The position numbers and the translations under genes were made by a program. From the NCBI GenBank assembly GCA_031255955.1, contig JAIRRO010000066.1, forward strand, positions 1 to 8,015: 8,015 bases of DNA, read 5' to 3'. The notes below the pieces were generated by a model. The model worked only from the letters and a program-made list of their open reading frames with translations. It was not told the origin of the DNA and ran no database searches. Shown piece after piece: positions 1 through 6,436 of this stretch (position 1 is the stretch's first letter; each line of letters begins with the position of its first letter). Source of the stretch: Oscillospiraceae bacterium. GTDB taxonomy: Bacteria; Bacillota; Clostridia; Oscillospirales; Oscillospiraceae.

Positions 1-179
1 CGAATAATCTCAACAGCGCGACGAATAACATCACGCCCCGCGCTCTCCCCTCTCAGCTCCGAATGTCGGTCGACAATCGCGTGAAAACCCTCGTGCGCTA
101 TAAGCTGCGCCGCGGTCGCGTGCTTATCGTCAACGCCACCCCCTTGCGGCAAAATACCGCAAATTGCGCGAACCGCCAT
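1..179 (-). CDS. Partial ORF with HExxH metallopeptidase-like motif, 3' end outside window
   Basis: An open frame on the minus strand begins with ATG (179-177) and runs without a stop to the left edge, giving 59 codons. Its product starts MAVRAICGILPQGG and contains LIAHEGFHAIVDRH at about residues 27-40. HEGFH fits the HExxH zinc-binding signature of metallopeptidases, but the third ligand is not identifiable in the visible part. The frame overlaps the 3' end of the AlbA_2 gene by 50 bp in a different frame. A TTG at 152-150 would cut the overlap to 23 bp. No strong ribosome binding site precedes either start. The frame stays open well upstream of the ATG, inside the neighbouring gene, so the fragment could also be a 5'-truncated remnant of a longer gene. 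The family is not recognised; a short ORF plus HExxH is suggestive only. Confidence 0.45.
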   Translation of the reverse strand, partial: MAVRAICGILPQGGGVDDKHATAAQLIAHEGFHAIVDRHSELRGESAGRDVIRRAVEII

Positions 180-1437
180 CTCTGCGAAGATCCCCGCTCT
201 CGGTAAGCTTCCGCAATACCACTCCCGCCGTAGTTTGTGACACACCGAGCAGTTCCTGTGCCTGTTTGCGGCTGATTGAGCCGTTTTCACGCATGTATTC
301 AGATATTCGCTGTTCCGGCGTTTGCGCCGTCTGCGGACGCTCTGCGGCGGCGTAATTCACATTCGGCAGAATCATTTTGAACACATTGGGCGTAACCTCA
401 ATCTTCGGTTGCCGGGGCGTGGTTTTATAGCTTTCATAAATCTTCAAAATCCCCGTGCCGTAAGCTTCAATAAGCTGCAATCGATAGAATACAGCCGCAA
501 GCTGTGTATTGCGGCAAGCGGAGTAGCCACTCATAATGTCATCAATCTCAATCCCGCTCACAAGACCGCCGGGTGAGATGAACTCTACTCTGTCGGTAAA
601 CATTTTGATAAGGATACTGCCGCTTGTGGCGTATTCGCGGTGAACGACGGCGTTAAGAAGAGCCTCGCGTAGGGCGGTTTCGGGATAGTCGCGCTTATCC
701 ACGCGCAGCAGCTTATCAAACGTCGCCGAAGTTTTGTTATTCAAATCAAGATAGTCATACACCTCGTTAATCTGCTTGAACAGCGAGCCACCGAACTCGC
801 GGCGGTCTATAAAAATCTGCTGCGTTGTGTCTTGAAACACCGCAGTTTTGATTGTATGGACGCATTGCTCCGATAAAAGCAGCGCAAGGTTGGTGTAAAT
901 CCTGTCGGCGTTAAAGAGTCCCAGCGTTGCCATCTGCGCCGCGCCGGAGTCAACACCGCGTTTGGTAAACTCAGCATTGGCGGACGAGAAGACTAATTCC
1001 TGTTCGATGGAACGCAATTTCTCATAGCTCTCGCCGTCCGTTTCGCGTATCATTTTGCGGATGGCGGTATCGGTGGCGGGAACAGACGACGCGCCGTGCC
1101 GCACGAATACCCCCTCCGGGCGGATGCCTTTGCCCGCGAGGTAATAAGGGCGATCCGTACCGCTTTGGACGGAAACCGCAACAATGCGCTTCCCGTCTAT
1201 ATCCTCTATCCTGCTCTGGGTGAACATCGTAACGTCAGGCTTAATACCATCGCGGAGCATATTGTTGATGTTCGTCAAATCAGCATCGGCGTCGGAAAGT
1301 CCGATAACCTCGCCGTTATCCGCAACGCCAACATAAAGCGTACCGCCGCCGCTGTTAGCAAACGCAACGATTTCTTTTTTTATCTCGTCAACGATTATTT
1401 GCTTCAATTCAACCGTTTCACTCTCTTTGAATGCCAT
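130..1437 (-). CDS. AlbA_2 (Schlafen-like) / HATPase_c_4 / winged-helix putative transcriptional regulator
   Basis: The 435-aa protein has the standard layout of the 'RNA-binding domain / putative transcriptional regulator' family. An AlbA_2 domain covers about residues 5-130, with the E-x-ELK start, EIVAFANSGGGTLYVGVADNG (22-42) and FVRHG (111-115). A GHKL-type HATPase_c_4 region covers about 250-340, with the N-box-like REALLNAVVHREY (257-269), SPGGL (288-292) and YGTGI (326-330). A C-terminal winged helix (about 375-430) has SRKQAQELLGVSQTTAGVVLRKL as its helix-turn-helix. Length matches full-length family members. The ATG at 1437 is supported by GAGGT (plus 1445-1449) seven bases upstream. 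Members are cytoplasmic and poorly characterised; several are thought to bind nucleic acid, and related proteins occur in defence and stress contexts. It is transcribed divergently from the P-loop kinase gene and has an elaborate repeat-flanked promoter, so autoregulation is plausible. The DNA target and ligand are unknown. Confidence 0.9.
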   Translation of the reverse strand: MAFKESETVELKQIIVDEIKKEIVAFANSGGGTLYVGVADNGEVIGLSDADADLTNINNMLRDGIKPDVTMFTQSRIEDIDGKRIVAVSVQSGTDRPYYLAGKGIRPEGVFVRHGASSVPATDTAIRKMIRETDGESYEKLRSIEQELVFSSANAEFTKRGVDSGAAQMATLGLFNADRIYTNLALLLSEQCVHTIKTAVFQDTTQQIFIDRREFGGSLFKQINEVYDYLDLNNKTSATFDKLLRVDKRDYPETALREALLNAVVHREYATSGSILIKMFTDRVEFISPGGLVSGIEIDDIMSGYSACRNTQLAAVFYRLQLIEAYGTGILKIYESYKTTPRQPKIEVTPNVFKMILPNVNYAAAERPQTAQTPEQRISEYMRENGSISRKQAQELLGVSQTTAGVVLRKLTESGDLRRDGGSRNLRYFAARGWR

Positions 1438-1454
1438 ACAAGCTACCTCGCAGT

Positions 1455-1487
1455 TTGTTTTCTAATTGTTTTCTAATTGTTTTCTAA
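1455..1487. repeat. Three perfect 11-bp tandem repeats (TTGTTTTCTAA) in AlbA_2 gene leader
   Basis: The unit TTGTTTTCTAA occurs three times head to tail at 1455-1465, 1466-1476 and 1477-1487. The period is 11 bp, about one helical turn, so the sites lie on the same face of the DNA. A fourth TTCTAA core follows at 1490-1495. The array begins at the predicted start of transcription of the minus-strand gene and occupies most of its leader, ending just before the ribosome binding site. It may serve as a cooperative protein-binding array on DNA, or as repeated UUAGAAAACAA sites in the mRNA. Confidence 0.85.
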
Positions 1488-1488
1488 C

Positions 1489-1517
1489 ATTCTAACACAT
1501 TATAACGTCGCTGTCAA
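1489..1517 (-). promoter_or_regulatory. Sigma-A-type promoter of the AlbA_2 gene
   Basis: Read on the minus strand, TTGACA (plus 1517-1512) is followed by exactly 17 bp and TAGAAT (plus 1494-1489). That is a 6/6 match to the -35 consensus and 5/6 to the -10. Transcription would begin near plus 1482, leaving a leader of about 45 nt that contains the tandem repeats. Confidence 0.8.
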
Positions 1518-1532
1518 GAATTTTGTTAGAAT
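1489..1532. promoter_or_regulatory. 9-bp inverted repeat bracketing the AlbA_2 promoter (candidate operator)
   Basis: ATTCTAACA (1489-1497) and its exact reverse complement TGTTAGAAT (1524-1532) flank the promoter. The first arm covers the -10 box and the second lies just upstream of the -35 box. The arms share the TTCTAA core with the adjacent tandem repeats, giving five copies of one short motif around one promoter. This suggests a repressor site, possibly for the winged-helix product of the gene itself; the binding partner is inferred. Confidence 0.6.
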
Positions 1533-1618
1533 TGCTTTCATAGTATTTGTTTTCGGAGAAAACACCTCGCGCCAGGCATCGGGAATCCACAAGGGATGTG
1601 ATGTCAAGCCCACCGCGC

Positions 1619-1647
1619 TTGGCAAGCCTCAACATATATGCTATATT
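1619..1647 (+). promoter_or_regulatory. Promoter of the P-loop kinase-like gene
   Basis: TTGGCA (1619-1624), a 17-bp spacer and TATATT (1642-1647) match 5/6 at both boxes. Transcription would start near 1654, leaving a leader of about 37 nt that carries GGAGG at 1679-1683. Confidence 0.7.
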
Positions 1648-1690
1648 ACACCCATTACATTCAGAAATGGACAGAAACGGAGGCGCGCTT

Positions 1691-2254
1691 ATGAAGCTCC
1701 TGCTTTTGCTCGGCAATACGGCAGTCGGGAAGATGACTGTTGGACAGGAGCTGTGCAAAATCACCGATTTGCGGCTTATGCACAACCATCTCACGATAGA
1801 GCCTGTTATTGAGCTGTTCGGATACTTCAAGGGCGACACAGTCAAGCGGGTGCGCGAGGTTTATTTCAACGATTTTTTGGCAACCAAGGCTTATGGCTTG
1901 GTGCTCACCTTTATGTTCGCGTTCGACGTGCCGCGAGAATATAAATACATCAACAGCGTAATTGAAAAGTTTCGGAGCGCGGAGGCTGAGATTTTTGCCT
2001 GCGAGCTTGTGGCGCCTCAGGATGTAAGGCTCCGGCGCAATGTCACGGAAAACCGCCTGAAGCACAAGGCGTCAAAGCGTGATATTGAAAAATCGAACGC
2101 CCGGCTGCTTGCGGATGACGCGGGTGCTCGCATCGAAAGCAATGACGGGGAATTTGAGGAACATTTCCCCGGCGTTCCGTATTTTAAGCTTGATAACACC
2201 GACATTTCGGCAGAAGCAGCGGCACTTATGATAAAAGAGCGGTTCGGATTATGA
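1691..2254 (+). CDS. Small P-loop kinase-like ATPase (AAA_33 / shikimate kinase-like)
   Basis: The 187-aa protein opens with MKLLLLLGNTAVGKMTVGQEL, a first beta strand and Walker A motif (G8-NTAV-G13-K14-M-T16). It continues with RLMHNHLTIEPV (28-39), typical of a widespread uncharacterised family of small kinase-like ATPases. VLTFMFAFDVP (71-81) and CELVAP (104-109) look like central beta strands. ENRLKHKASKRD (120-131) resembles the basic lid of nucleoside or small-molecule kinases, and FKLDNTDIS (165-173) matches the usual C-terminal strand of the group. The substrate cannot be told from sequence. The ATG at 1691 is chosen because GGAGG (1679-1683) lies seven bases upstream. An in-frame ATG at 1547 would precede the promoter and encode a non-conserved 48-residue extension. 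The gene stands alone, divergent from the AlbA_2 gene and convergent with the membrane-protein gene. Confidence 0.85.
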   Translation: MKLLLLLGNTAVGKMTVGQELCKITDLRLMHNHLTIEPVIELFGYFKGDTVKRVREVYFNDFLATKAYGLVLTFMFAFDVPREYKYINSVIEKFRSAEAEIFACELVAPQDVRLRRNVTENRLKHKASKRDIEKSNARLLADDAGARIESNDGEFEEHFPGVPYFKLDNTDISAEAAALMIKERFGL

Positions 2255-2278
2255 GGGGTGCGAAGCGTGGGATATTTG

Positions 2279-2364
2279 ACGTGCTGCGGCACGGGGAACG
2301 CTTTGCGGGCGCGGGCGTGCACCGCGCTTTACGTGCTGCGGCACAGGGAACGCTTCGCGGGCGC
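2279..2364. repeat. Two 34-bp near-identical direct repeats in a convergent intergenic gap
   Basis: Copies at 2279-2312 and 2331-2364 differ at two positions (G/A at 2293/2345 and T/C at 2304/2356), with a 52-bp period. Each starts with ACGTGCTGCGGCAC, where GTGC and GCAC form a small hairpin, continues GGGAACGCT, and ends in GCGGGCGC. The second copy stops two bases before the stop codon of the minus-strand membrane-protein gene (2369-2367). They may belong to a dispersed intergenic repeat family of this genome; only two copies are visible here. Confidence 0.8.
2309..2330 (+). terminator. Weak hairpin between converging genes, possible terminator
   Basis: GCGCGG (2309-2314) and CCGCGC (2322-2327) form a 6-bp GC stem with a 7-nt loop, followed by only TTT. 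It lies 55 bp after the kinase-like gene. The short T-tract makes it a poor intrinsic terminator. A competing pairing exists between GCGAAGCGT (2260-2268) and ACGCTTCGC (2350-2358). Confidence 0.3.
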
Positions 2365-2366
2365 TA

Positions 2367-3014
2367 TCACTTGCCGCCGCGCCTTTCGTCCGACTTCACT
2401 ACGAAAAACGCCGCCGCCAGAAACACCACGGTGATGACGCCGACGTAGATGAACACGCCCGCGCCTATCTGGTCAAAATCGATGAAGAAATACGGAAATC
2501 TGCTGCCGAAGAAAAGAGGCTTGCTGCTGGTAAACCCTATAATCGTCGCTTGTATGAAATACGCCAGCGGAACGGCGGCGAACAGCAGCGGGTCATATTT
2601 TTTTAGCTTACCGGGCTTCGTGAACATAAAATAATCGATCAGCATCAACAGCGGCGTGATGCCGTGTACTTGAAGGTTGCCGAAGGCAATCAAGCCCGGT
2701 CCCATCATCAGCGGCGCGAGCAGCGCCCAGTACAGCACAAAGGTGACGGTGATGGCGAGCGTTATGATGGCGGACAGCCGCTCAAAAAAGCTTGAGCTGC
2801 CGTTCAGTCCGTCGCGGCGTACGGCAAGCGCCGTTTTGACAAGCAGCGCGCCGAGCATCAGCAGCACCAAAATGTTGCTCTGCACGGTGTAATACAGCAG
2901 TCCCGTCCACCATACGGCGCCGCGGAATACGCCCAGCGTCTCTAATATCCCCGCGAGACACAGCAAGAACGCAACTGCCCTGTACCCCAGCGCGATTCCT
3001 CTGTTGTTTTTCAT
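2367..3014 (-). CDS. Pr6Pr-like (FAR-17a/AIG1-related) six-helix membrane protein
   Basis: The 215-aa product is very hydrophobic, with about six predicted membrane segments near residues 8-28, 36-58, 80-103, 112-131, 142-161 and 184-206. Conserved-looking polar positions fit the Pr6Pr family: YTVQSNIL (42-49) in helix 2, H117 and D127 in VHGITPLLMLIDYFMF, and RFPYFFIDFDQIG (172-184) before the last helix. There is no cleavable signal peptide, and the C terminus (KSDERRGGK) is positively charged and probably cytoplasmic. The biochemical role of bacterial members is not established. The ATG at 3014 follows only a weak, distant GAAAGG. The gene diverges from the sulfhydrylase operon and shares its promoter region. 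The family call rests on motif memory and topology and is fairly secure; function is unknown. Confidence 0.75.
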   Translation of the reverse strand: MKNNRGIALGYRAVAFLLCLAGILETLGVFRGAVWWTGLLYYTVQSNILVLLMLGALLVKTALAVRRDGLNGSSSFFERLSAIITLAITVTFVLYWALLAPLMMGPGLIAFGNLQVHGITPLLMLIDYFMFTKPGKLKKYDPLLFAAVPLAYFIQATIIGFTSSKPLFFGSRFPYFFIDFDQIGAGVFIYVGVITVVFLAAAFFVVKSDERRGGK

Positions 3015-3051
3015 TTTTTAGACCACGCCTTTCGTTAATATGTACGGCGGT

Positions 3052-3080
3052 ATTCTATATAATAAATATGCGCTTGTCAA
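3052..3080 (-). promoter_or_regulatory. Promoter of the Pr6Pr-like gene, overlapping the divergent operon promoter
   Basis: On the minus strand TTGACA (plus 3080-3075) is followed by 17 bp and TAGAAT (plus 3057-3052). Transcription would begin near 3045, giving a leader of about 30 nt. The -35 box overlaps that of the opposite promoter by five bases. Confidence 0.75.
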
Positions 3081-3102
3081 GACGCCCTGCTTAGTGTATA
3101 AT
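3074..3102 (+). promoter_or_regulatory. Promoter of the sulfhydrylase operon
   Basis: TTGTCA (3074-3079), a 17-bp spacer and a perfect TATAAT (3097-3102) form a strong promoter. The start is expected near 3109, leaving only about 30 nt before the TTG start codon. That is too short for an S-box (SAM) riboswitch or T-box leader, so control of this methionine-related operon should act at the promoter or through a protein. Confidence 0.8.
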
Positions 3103-3138
3103 ATCGGTAAAATCATAAATCCGAAAGGGATGTTTTAT

Positions 3139-4425
3139 TTGCCGAAATACAAATTTGAAACGCTTCAGCTTCACGCGGGGCAGGAGACGCCCGACCCGGC
3201 AACGGACGCGCGCGCCGTCCCCATCTATCAGACCTCCAGCTATGTGTTCCCCTCGTCAGAATCCGCCGCCGCGCGCTTCGCGCTGACGGAGCCGGGGAAT
3301 ATTTACACGCGCCTGATGAATCCGACAAACGATGTGTTTGAGAAGCGCATGGCGGCGCTTGAGGGCGGCGTCGGTGCGCTGGCAACCTCCTCCGGCGCGG
3401 CTGCCATTACATACGCGGTGCAGAATATTGCGCGCGCGGGCGACCACATCATCACGGATAAATTCATATATGGCGGCACATACAATCTTTTCGCCAACAC
3501 GTTGGCTGATATGGGGATAGAGGCGACGTTTATCAACGCGTCCAATATCAGTGAGCTCGAAGCGGCGTTCCGCCCTAACACAAAGCTTGTGTTCATCGAG
3601 TCGCTGGGGAACCCCCACTCCACCGTTGTGGATATAGAGGCGATTGCGGCGCTGGCGCATTCGCGCGGTGTGCCGCTGTTGATTGACAATACATTCGCGA
3701 CGCCCTATCTGCTGCGTCCCATCGAACACGGCGCGGACATTGTCATCCACTCCGCGACGAAATTCATCGGCGGGCATGGCACATCTATCGGCGGTGTGAT
3801 TGTGGACGGCGGGAAATTCGACTGGGCGAAAAGCGGCAAATTCCCGGGGCTTTCAGAGCCGAATCCGAGCTATCACGGCGTTGTCTTCACGCAGGCGGCG
3901 GGAGCGGCGGCGTATATCATCAAGGCTCGCGTTACGCTAATGCGCGACACGGGCGCGTGCCTTGCCCCGCTCAACGCGTTCCTGTTTTTACAGGGGCTTG
4001 AGACGCTGTCCCTGCGCGTGGAGCGGCACGTTGAGAACGCCCTTAAAATCGTCGATTATTTGAAAAGCCACCCCCTTGTCAGCGCGGTTAACCATCCGAG
4101 CCTGCCGGGGCGGCGCGATAACGCGCTATATAACAAATACTTCCCGAACGGCGCGGGCTCTATCTTTACCTTTGAGCTGCGCGGCACGGCGGAGCAGACG
4201 AAGCTCTTTACAGAAAGCTTGGAATTATTCTCTCTGCTGGCAAACGTCGCGGATGTAAAAAGCCTTGTCATTCACCCCGCCTCCACCACGCACTCCCAAA
4301 TGTCGCCGGAGGAGCTGGCGGACGCCGGAATCACCCCCACCACGGTGCGCCTGTCAATCGGCACAGAGCATATCGACGATATTATCGCGGATCTTGACCA
4401 CGCTTTCACGCTGGTGAAGGCATAA
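3139..4425 (+). CDS. O-acetylhomoserine aminocarboxypropyltransferase/cysteine synthase-type PLP enzyme
   Basis: The 428-aa protein belongs to the Cys/Met metabolism PLP family (fold type I). It most resembles O-acetylhomoserine sulfhydrylase, which condenses O-acetylhomoserine with sulfide to give homocysteine in the cytoplasm. It begins YKFETLQLHAGQ and has PIYQTSSYVF (28-37), the phosphate-contacting YTR (56-58), SSGAAA (84-89), YGGTY (111-115), IDNTFATPYLLRP (182-194) and the PLP lysine in SATKFIGGHG (K208). SLVIHPASTTH lies near the C terminus. Length is normal for the subfamily and longer than cystathionine gamma-synthases (about 380-400 aa). I chose TTG at 3139 because AAAGGG (3124-3129) is nine bases upstream. 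The in-frame ATG at 3130 abuts that site, and the ATG at 3040 lies upstream of the promoter. It is the first gene of the operon. MetY is the usual name, but paralogues with other thiol substrates exist. Confidence 0.9.
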   Translation: MPKYKFETLQLHAGQETPDPATDARAVPIYQTSSYVFPSSESAAARFALTEPGNIYTRLMNPTNDVFEKRMAALEGGVGALATSSGAAAITYAVQNIARAGDHIITDKFIYGGTYNLFANTLADMGIEATFINASNISELEAAFRPNTKLVFIESLGNPHSTVVDIEAIAALAHSRGVPLLIDNTFATPYLLRPIEHGADIVIHSATKFIGGHGTSIGGVIVDGGKFDWAKSGKFPGLSEPNPSYHGVVFTQAAGAAAYIIKARVTLMRDTGACLAPLNAFLFLQGLETLSLRVERHVENALKIVDYLKSHPLVSAVNHPSLPGRRDNALYNKYFPNGAGSIFTFELRGTAEQTKLFTESLELFSLLANVADVKSLVIHPASTTHSQMSPEELADAGITPTTVRLSIGTEHIDDIIADLDHAFTLVKA

Positions 4426-4450
4426 ATATTCTTTCAGGAGGCAACGCACT

Positions 4451-5002
4451 ATGTCAAACGAGGTTTTAAGGGCAATCGCCGACCGCCGCAGTATTAGGCA
4501 ATATAAGCCGGAGCAGATTACGCAGGAGCAGCTGGATATTCTGCTGAACGCCGCCGTGCAGTCGCCCAGCGCCCGCAACAGCCAGCCGTGGCATTTCACC
4601 GTGGTGCGCGATCAGAGCATCGTCCGTGAAATAAACGAAAAGGCTTGCGCCGCGCTGGCAAAGGGCGGCGGCGTTTATGCCAATGTACGCAATATTTTTT
4701 ATGACGCGCCGACCGTCATCTTCATCAGCGCCAATAAAGAGGCTACGCCGTGGGCAAGCCTTGACTGCGGCATCGCGGCGCAGACCATATCGCTGGCGGC
4801 TCATTCCATCGGACTCGGCTCGGTGCCTCTGGGGCTGCCCGGCATGGCGTGGGGCGAGGACAAAGCTGAAAACGCGCGCCTTAACGCGCTGCTTAAATTT
4901 CCGGAGGGCTACAGCTTCGCGCTTGCCATCGCTGTCGGTTATCCCGCCGGTACAAAAGAAGCGCACCCCGTAAGCGAGGGGCATATCGACATTATCGGAT
5001 AA
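4451..5002 (+). CDS. Nitroreductase-family FMN oxidoreductase
   Basis: The 183-aa protein has the FMN-binding signature of the nitroreductase fold: RRSIRQY (12-18) with R12, S14 and R16 for the FMN phosphate, then SPSARNSQPWHF (38-49) and GLGSVPLG (121-128). AVGYP (161-165) lies near the C terminus. These are dimeric cytoplasmic flavoenzymes using NAD(P)H; the physiological substrate is not predictable and need not be a nitro compound. The ATG at 4451 follows AGGAGG (4436-4441) by nine bases. The gene starts 25 bp after the sulfhydrylase stop, so the two are almost certainly co-transcribed. The length is near the short end of the family, without the large extra helices of NfsA-type enzymes. 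Confidence 0.9.
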   Translation: MSNEVLRAIADRRSIRQYKPEQITQEQLDILLNAAVQSPSARNSQPWHFTVVRDQSIVREINEKACAALAKGGGVYANVRNIFYDAPTVIFISANKEATPWASLDCGIAAQTISLAAHSIGLGSVPLGLPGMAWGEDKAENARLNALLKFPEGYSFALAIAVGYPAGTKEAHPVSEGHIDIIG

Positions 5003-5041
5003 CACATCAGGGGCTATCACAGCTTATATTCGGAGGATAAT

Positions 5042-6436
5042 ATGGCGGAAAACAAGAAGAGACACGGCAAGCGGCGTCAGCCGGCGGCAAAGCGCCGCCC
5101 CATGGTGCGCCTTAGTCAGTGTATGATCGTAAAAAATGAGGAAAAGAACATCGAGCAGGCGCTCGGCTGGGCGAAGAATATCGCGTTTGAGCAAATCGTG
5201 GTGGATACAGGCTCAACCGACCGCACCGTTGAGCTGGCTGAAAAAATGGGCGCGAAGGTATATCACTTCGAGTGGATAAACGACTTTTCCGCCGCGAAAA
5301 ACTATGCCATCGAGCAGGCGCGCGGAAATTGGATTGCCTTTCTTGACGCGGACGAATATTTTGACGAGAAGGATACCAAGCTGCTGCGCGGCTTTTTAGA
5401 TCGCGTGGAGTCCGACCCGCGGTCGTATCCGGGGCTTAATTTTATTCGCTGCCGCTGGATTAACCTGAACGACAAGGGCGAGGCTTTCGTCATTCAAGAG
5501 CAGGACAGGGTTTTCCGCAATAAGCCGGAAATTCGCTATGTCAACAAAATCCACGAGCATCTGAGCATCGGCGAGGGCGGTCTGTTCCTCACGGATATAA
5601 AAATTTATCACACAGGCTACACGAAGGAGGCGATGTCCTCCAAGAACACCTATGAGCGAAATTTGGCGCCGATTGAAGCCGAGCTGCGTGAAAATCCCGA
5701 CAACCTGACGATGAAGGGCTATCTGGCGGATACATTGCGCGCCGCGCCGGACGGCTATGACGCGGAGCGTGTCGTCGATTTGTACACCGAGATTATCGAG
5801 GGGAACAAAGCCGGAAAAAGCGTATACAAATTCACGGTGGACAATGCCTATGCCTTTTTATCCAACTATTATCTAAACCGCGGCGAAAGCGAGTGGGACA
5901 GGGCGCTGGAGCTATCGCGCGAGGCGTCCGAGGCTTCACCCGAAAACCCCGATTTTGACTACTACACGGGGCTTATCCATCACGCGCGGCGCGAATTCCC
6001 GGAGGCGTGGACGTGCTTTAAGAGCTGCGAGCGCAAGATGTTCGGCGAGATGATTCCGCGCTCGTTCTACATACTCGGCAACAGCAACCAGCTTTTTATA
6101 AAAATGATTCAAACTGCCGTCGAGCTGCGCGACAACGACGGCTTTAACAAGTATCTGACCCTGCTGTTCAAAACGCAGCCGTATGAAGCCGGTATCATCG
6201 GTCCGCTGATTGCGGCGGTCTGCGCCATCTCTCCCCCGCCGACGGAGGATGAGGTGCTGGAGCTGCTGGGCAAGCACTATGACCTTAACAACCTGCGCGA
6301 CAAGGTGTTTCTGTCGCGCGCCGCCGTTCGCGCTTCAAAGCCATCTTTGGCGGCGCGGTTGATGGATACCATAACAAAGGATGAGCTTGATTGGGTTGAC
6401 GGCGGCGCCCCCGAAGCCGACACCGCGGCTGTATGA
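5042..6436 (+). CDS. GT2 glycosyltransferase with C-terminal TPR-like helical region
   Basis: The 464-aa protein has a GT-A family 2 domain at about residues 22-200. Visible motifs are LSQCMIVKNEEKNIEQAL (24-41), VVDTGSTDRTVELAEKMGA (53-71), WINDFSAAKNYAIEQARGNWIAFLDADEYF (78-107, metal-binding D102-A-D104) and RVFRNKPEIRYVNKIHEHL (156-174). This resembles the SunS/beta-1,4-glucosyltransferase-like subgroup. Residues 205-450 are helical and TPR-like, for example WDRALELSREASEASPENPDFDYYTGLIHHARREFPEAW. There is no signal peptide or membrane segment, so it is probably cytoplasmic. The first 21 residues are strongly basic (KKRHGKRR..KRRP) and precede the fold; the ATG at 5042 is kept because GGAGG (5032-5036) is six bases upstream, although Met21 is an alternative. 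Donor and acceptor are unknown. It sits 39 bp after the nitroreductase gene, and its stop overlaps the next start. Confidence 0.88.
   Translation: MAENKKRHGKRRQPAAKRRPMVRLSQCMIVKNEEKNIEQALGWAKNIAFEQIVVDTGSTDRTVELAEKMGAKVYHFEWINDFSAAKNYAIEQARGNWIAFLDADEYFDEKDTKLLRGFLDRVESDPRSYPGLNFIRCRWINLNDKGEAFVIQEQDRVFRNKPEIRYVNKIHEHLSIGEGGLFLTDIKIYHTGYTKEAMSSKNTYERNLAPIEAELRENPDNLTMKGYLADTLRAAPDGYDAERVVDLYTEIIEGNKAGKSVYKFTVDNAYAFLSNYYLNRGESEWDRALELSREASEASPENPDFDYYTGLIHHARREFPEAWTCFKSCERKMFGEMIPRSFYILGNSNQLFIKMIQTAVELRDNDGFNKYLTLLFKTQPYEAGIIGPLIAAVCAISPPPTEDEVLELLGKHYDLNNLRDKVFLSRAAVRASKPSLAARLMDTITKDELDWVDGGAPEADTAAV

Noticed and set aside
1499..1504. Perfect minus-strand TATAAT as -10 box of the AlbA_2 gene
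   Set aside because: It is only 7 bp from the TTGACA and no -35 lies 16-18 bp upstream; TAGAAT at 1494-1489 gives exact 17-bp spacing.
1547..1690. Extended start for the kinase-like gene at ATG 1547
   Set aside because: It lies upstream of the promoter at 1619-1647, has no ribosome binding site, and adds 48 residues unlike the family, whereas ATG 1691 has GGAGG at good spacing and begins at the first beta strand.
130..2254. Defence island based on the AlbA_2/Schlafen-like protein and P-loop protein
   Set aside because: The AlbA_2/HATPase_c_4/wHTH layout is common as a free-standing regulator. There are no nuclease, toxin or restriction genes beside it, and the kinase-like gene is separately and divergently promoted.
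3040..3138. Extended start for the sulfhydrylase at ATG 3040
   Set aside because: It lies upstream of the promoter's -10 box (3097-3102), so it would not be in the transcript; the extra residues are not family-like.
3103..3138. SAM riboswitch or T-box leader before the sulfhydrylase operon
   Set aside because: The predicted leader is only about 30 nt, far too short for either element, and no S-box or T-box motif is seen.
3256..3777. Long antisense ORFs over the sulfhydrylase, nitroreductase and ZIP genes
   Set aside because: They are mirror frames of well-supported genes, Arg/Ala/His-rich with no recognisable domains and no ribosome binding sites.
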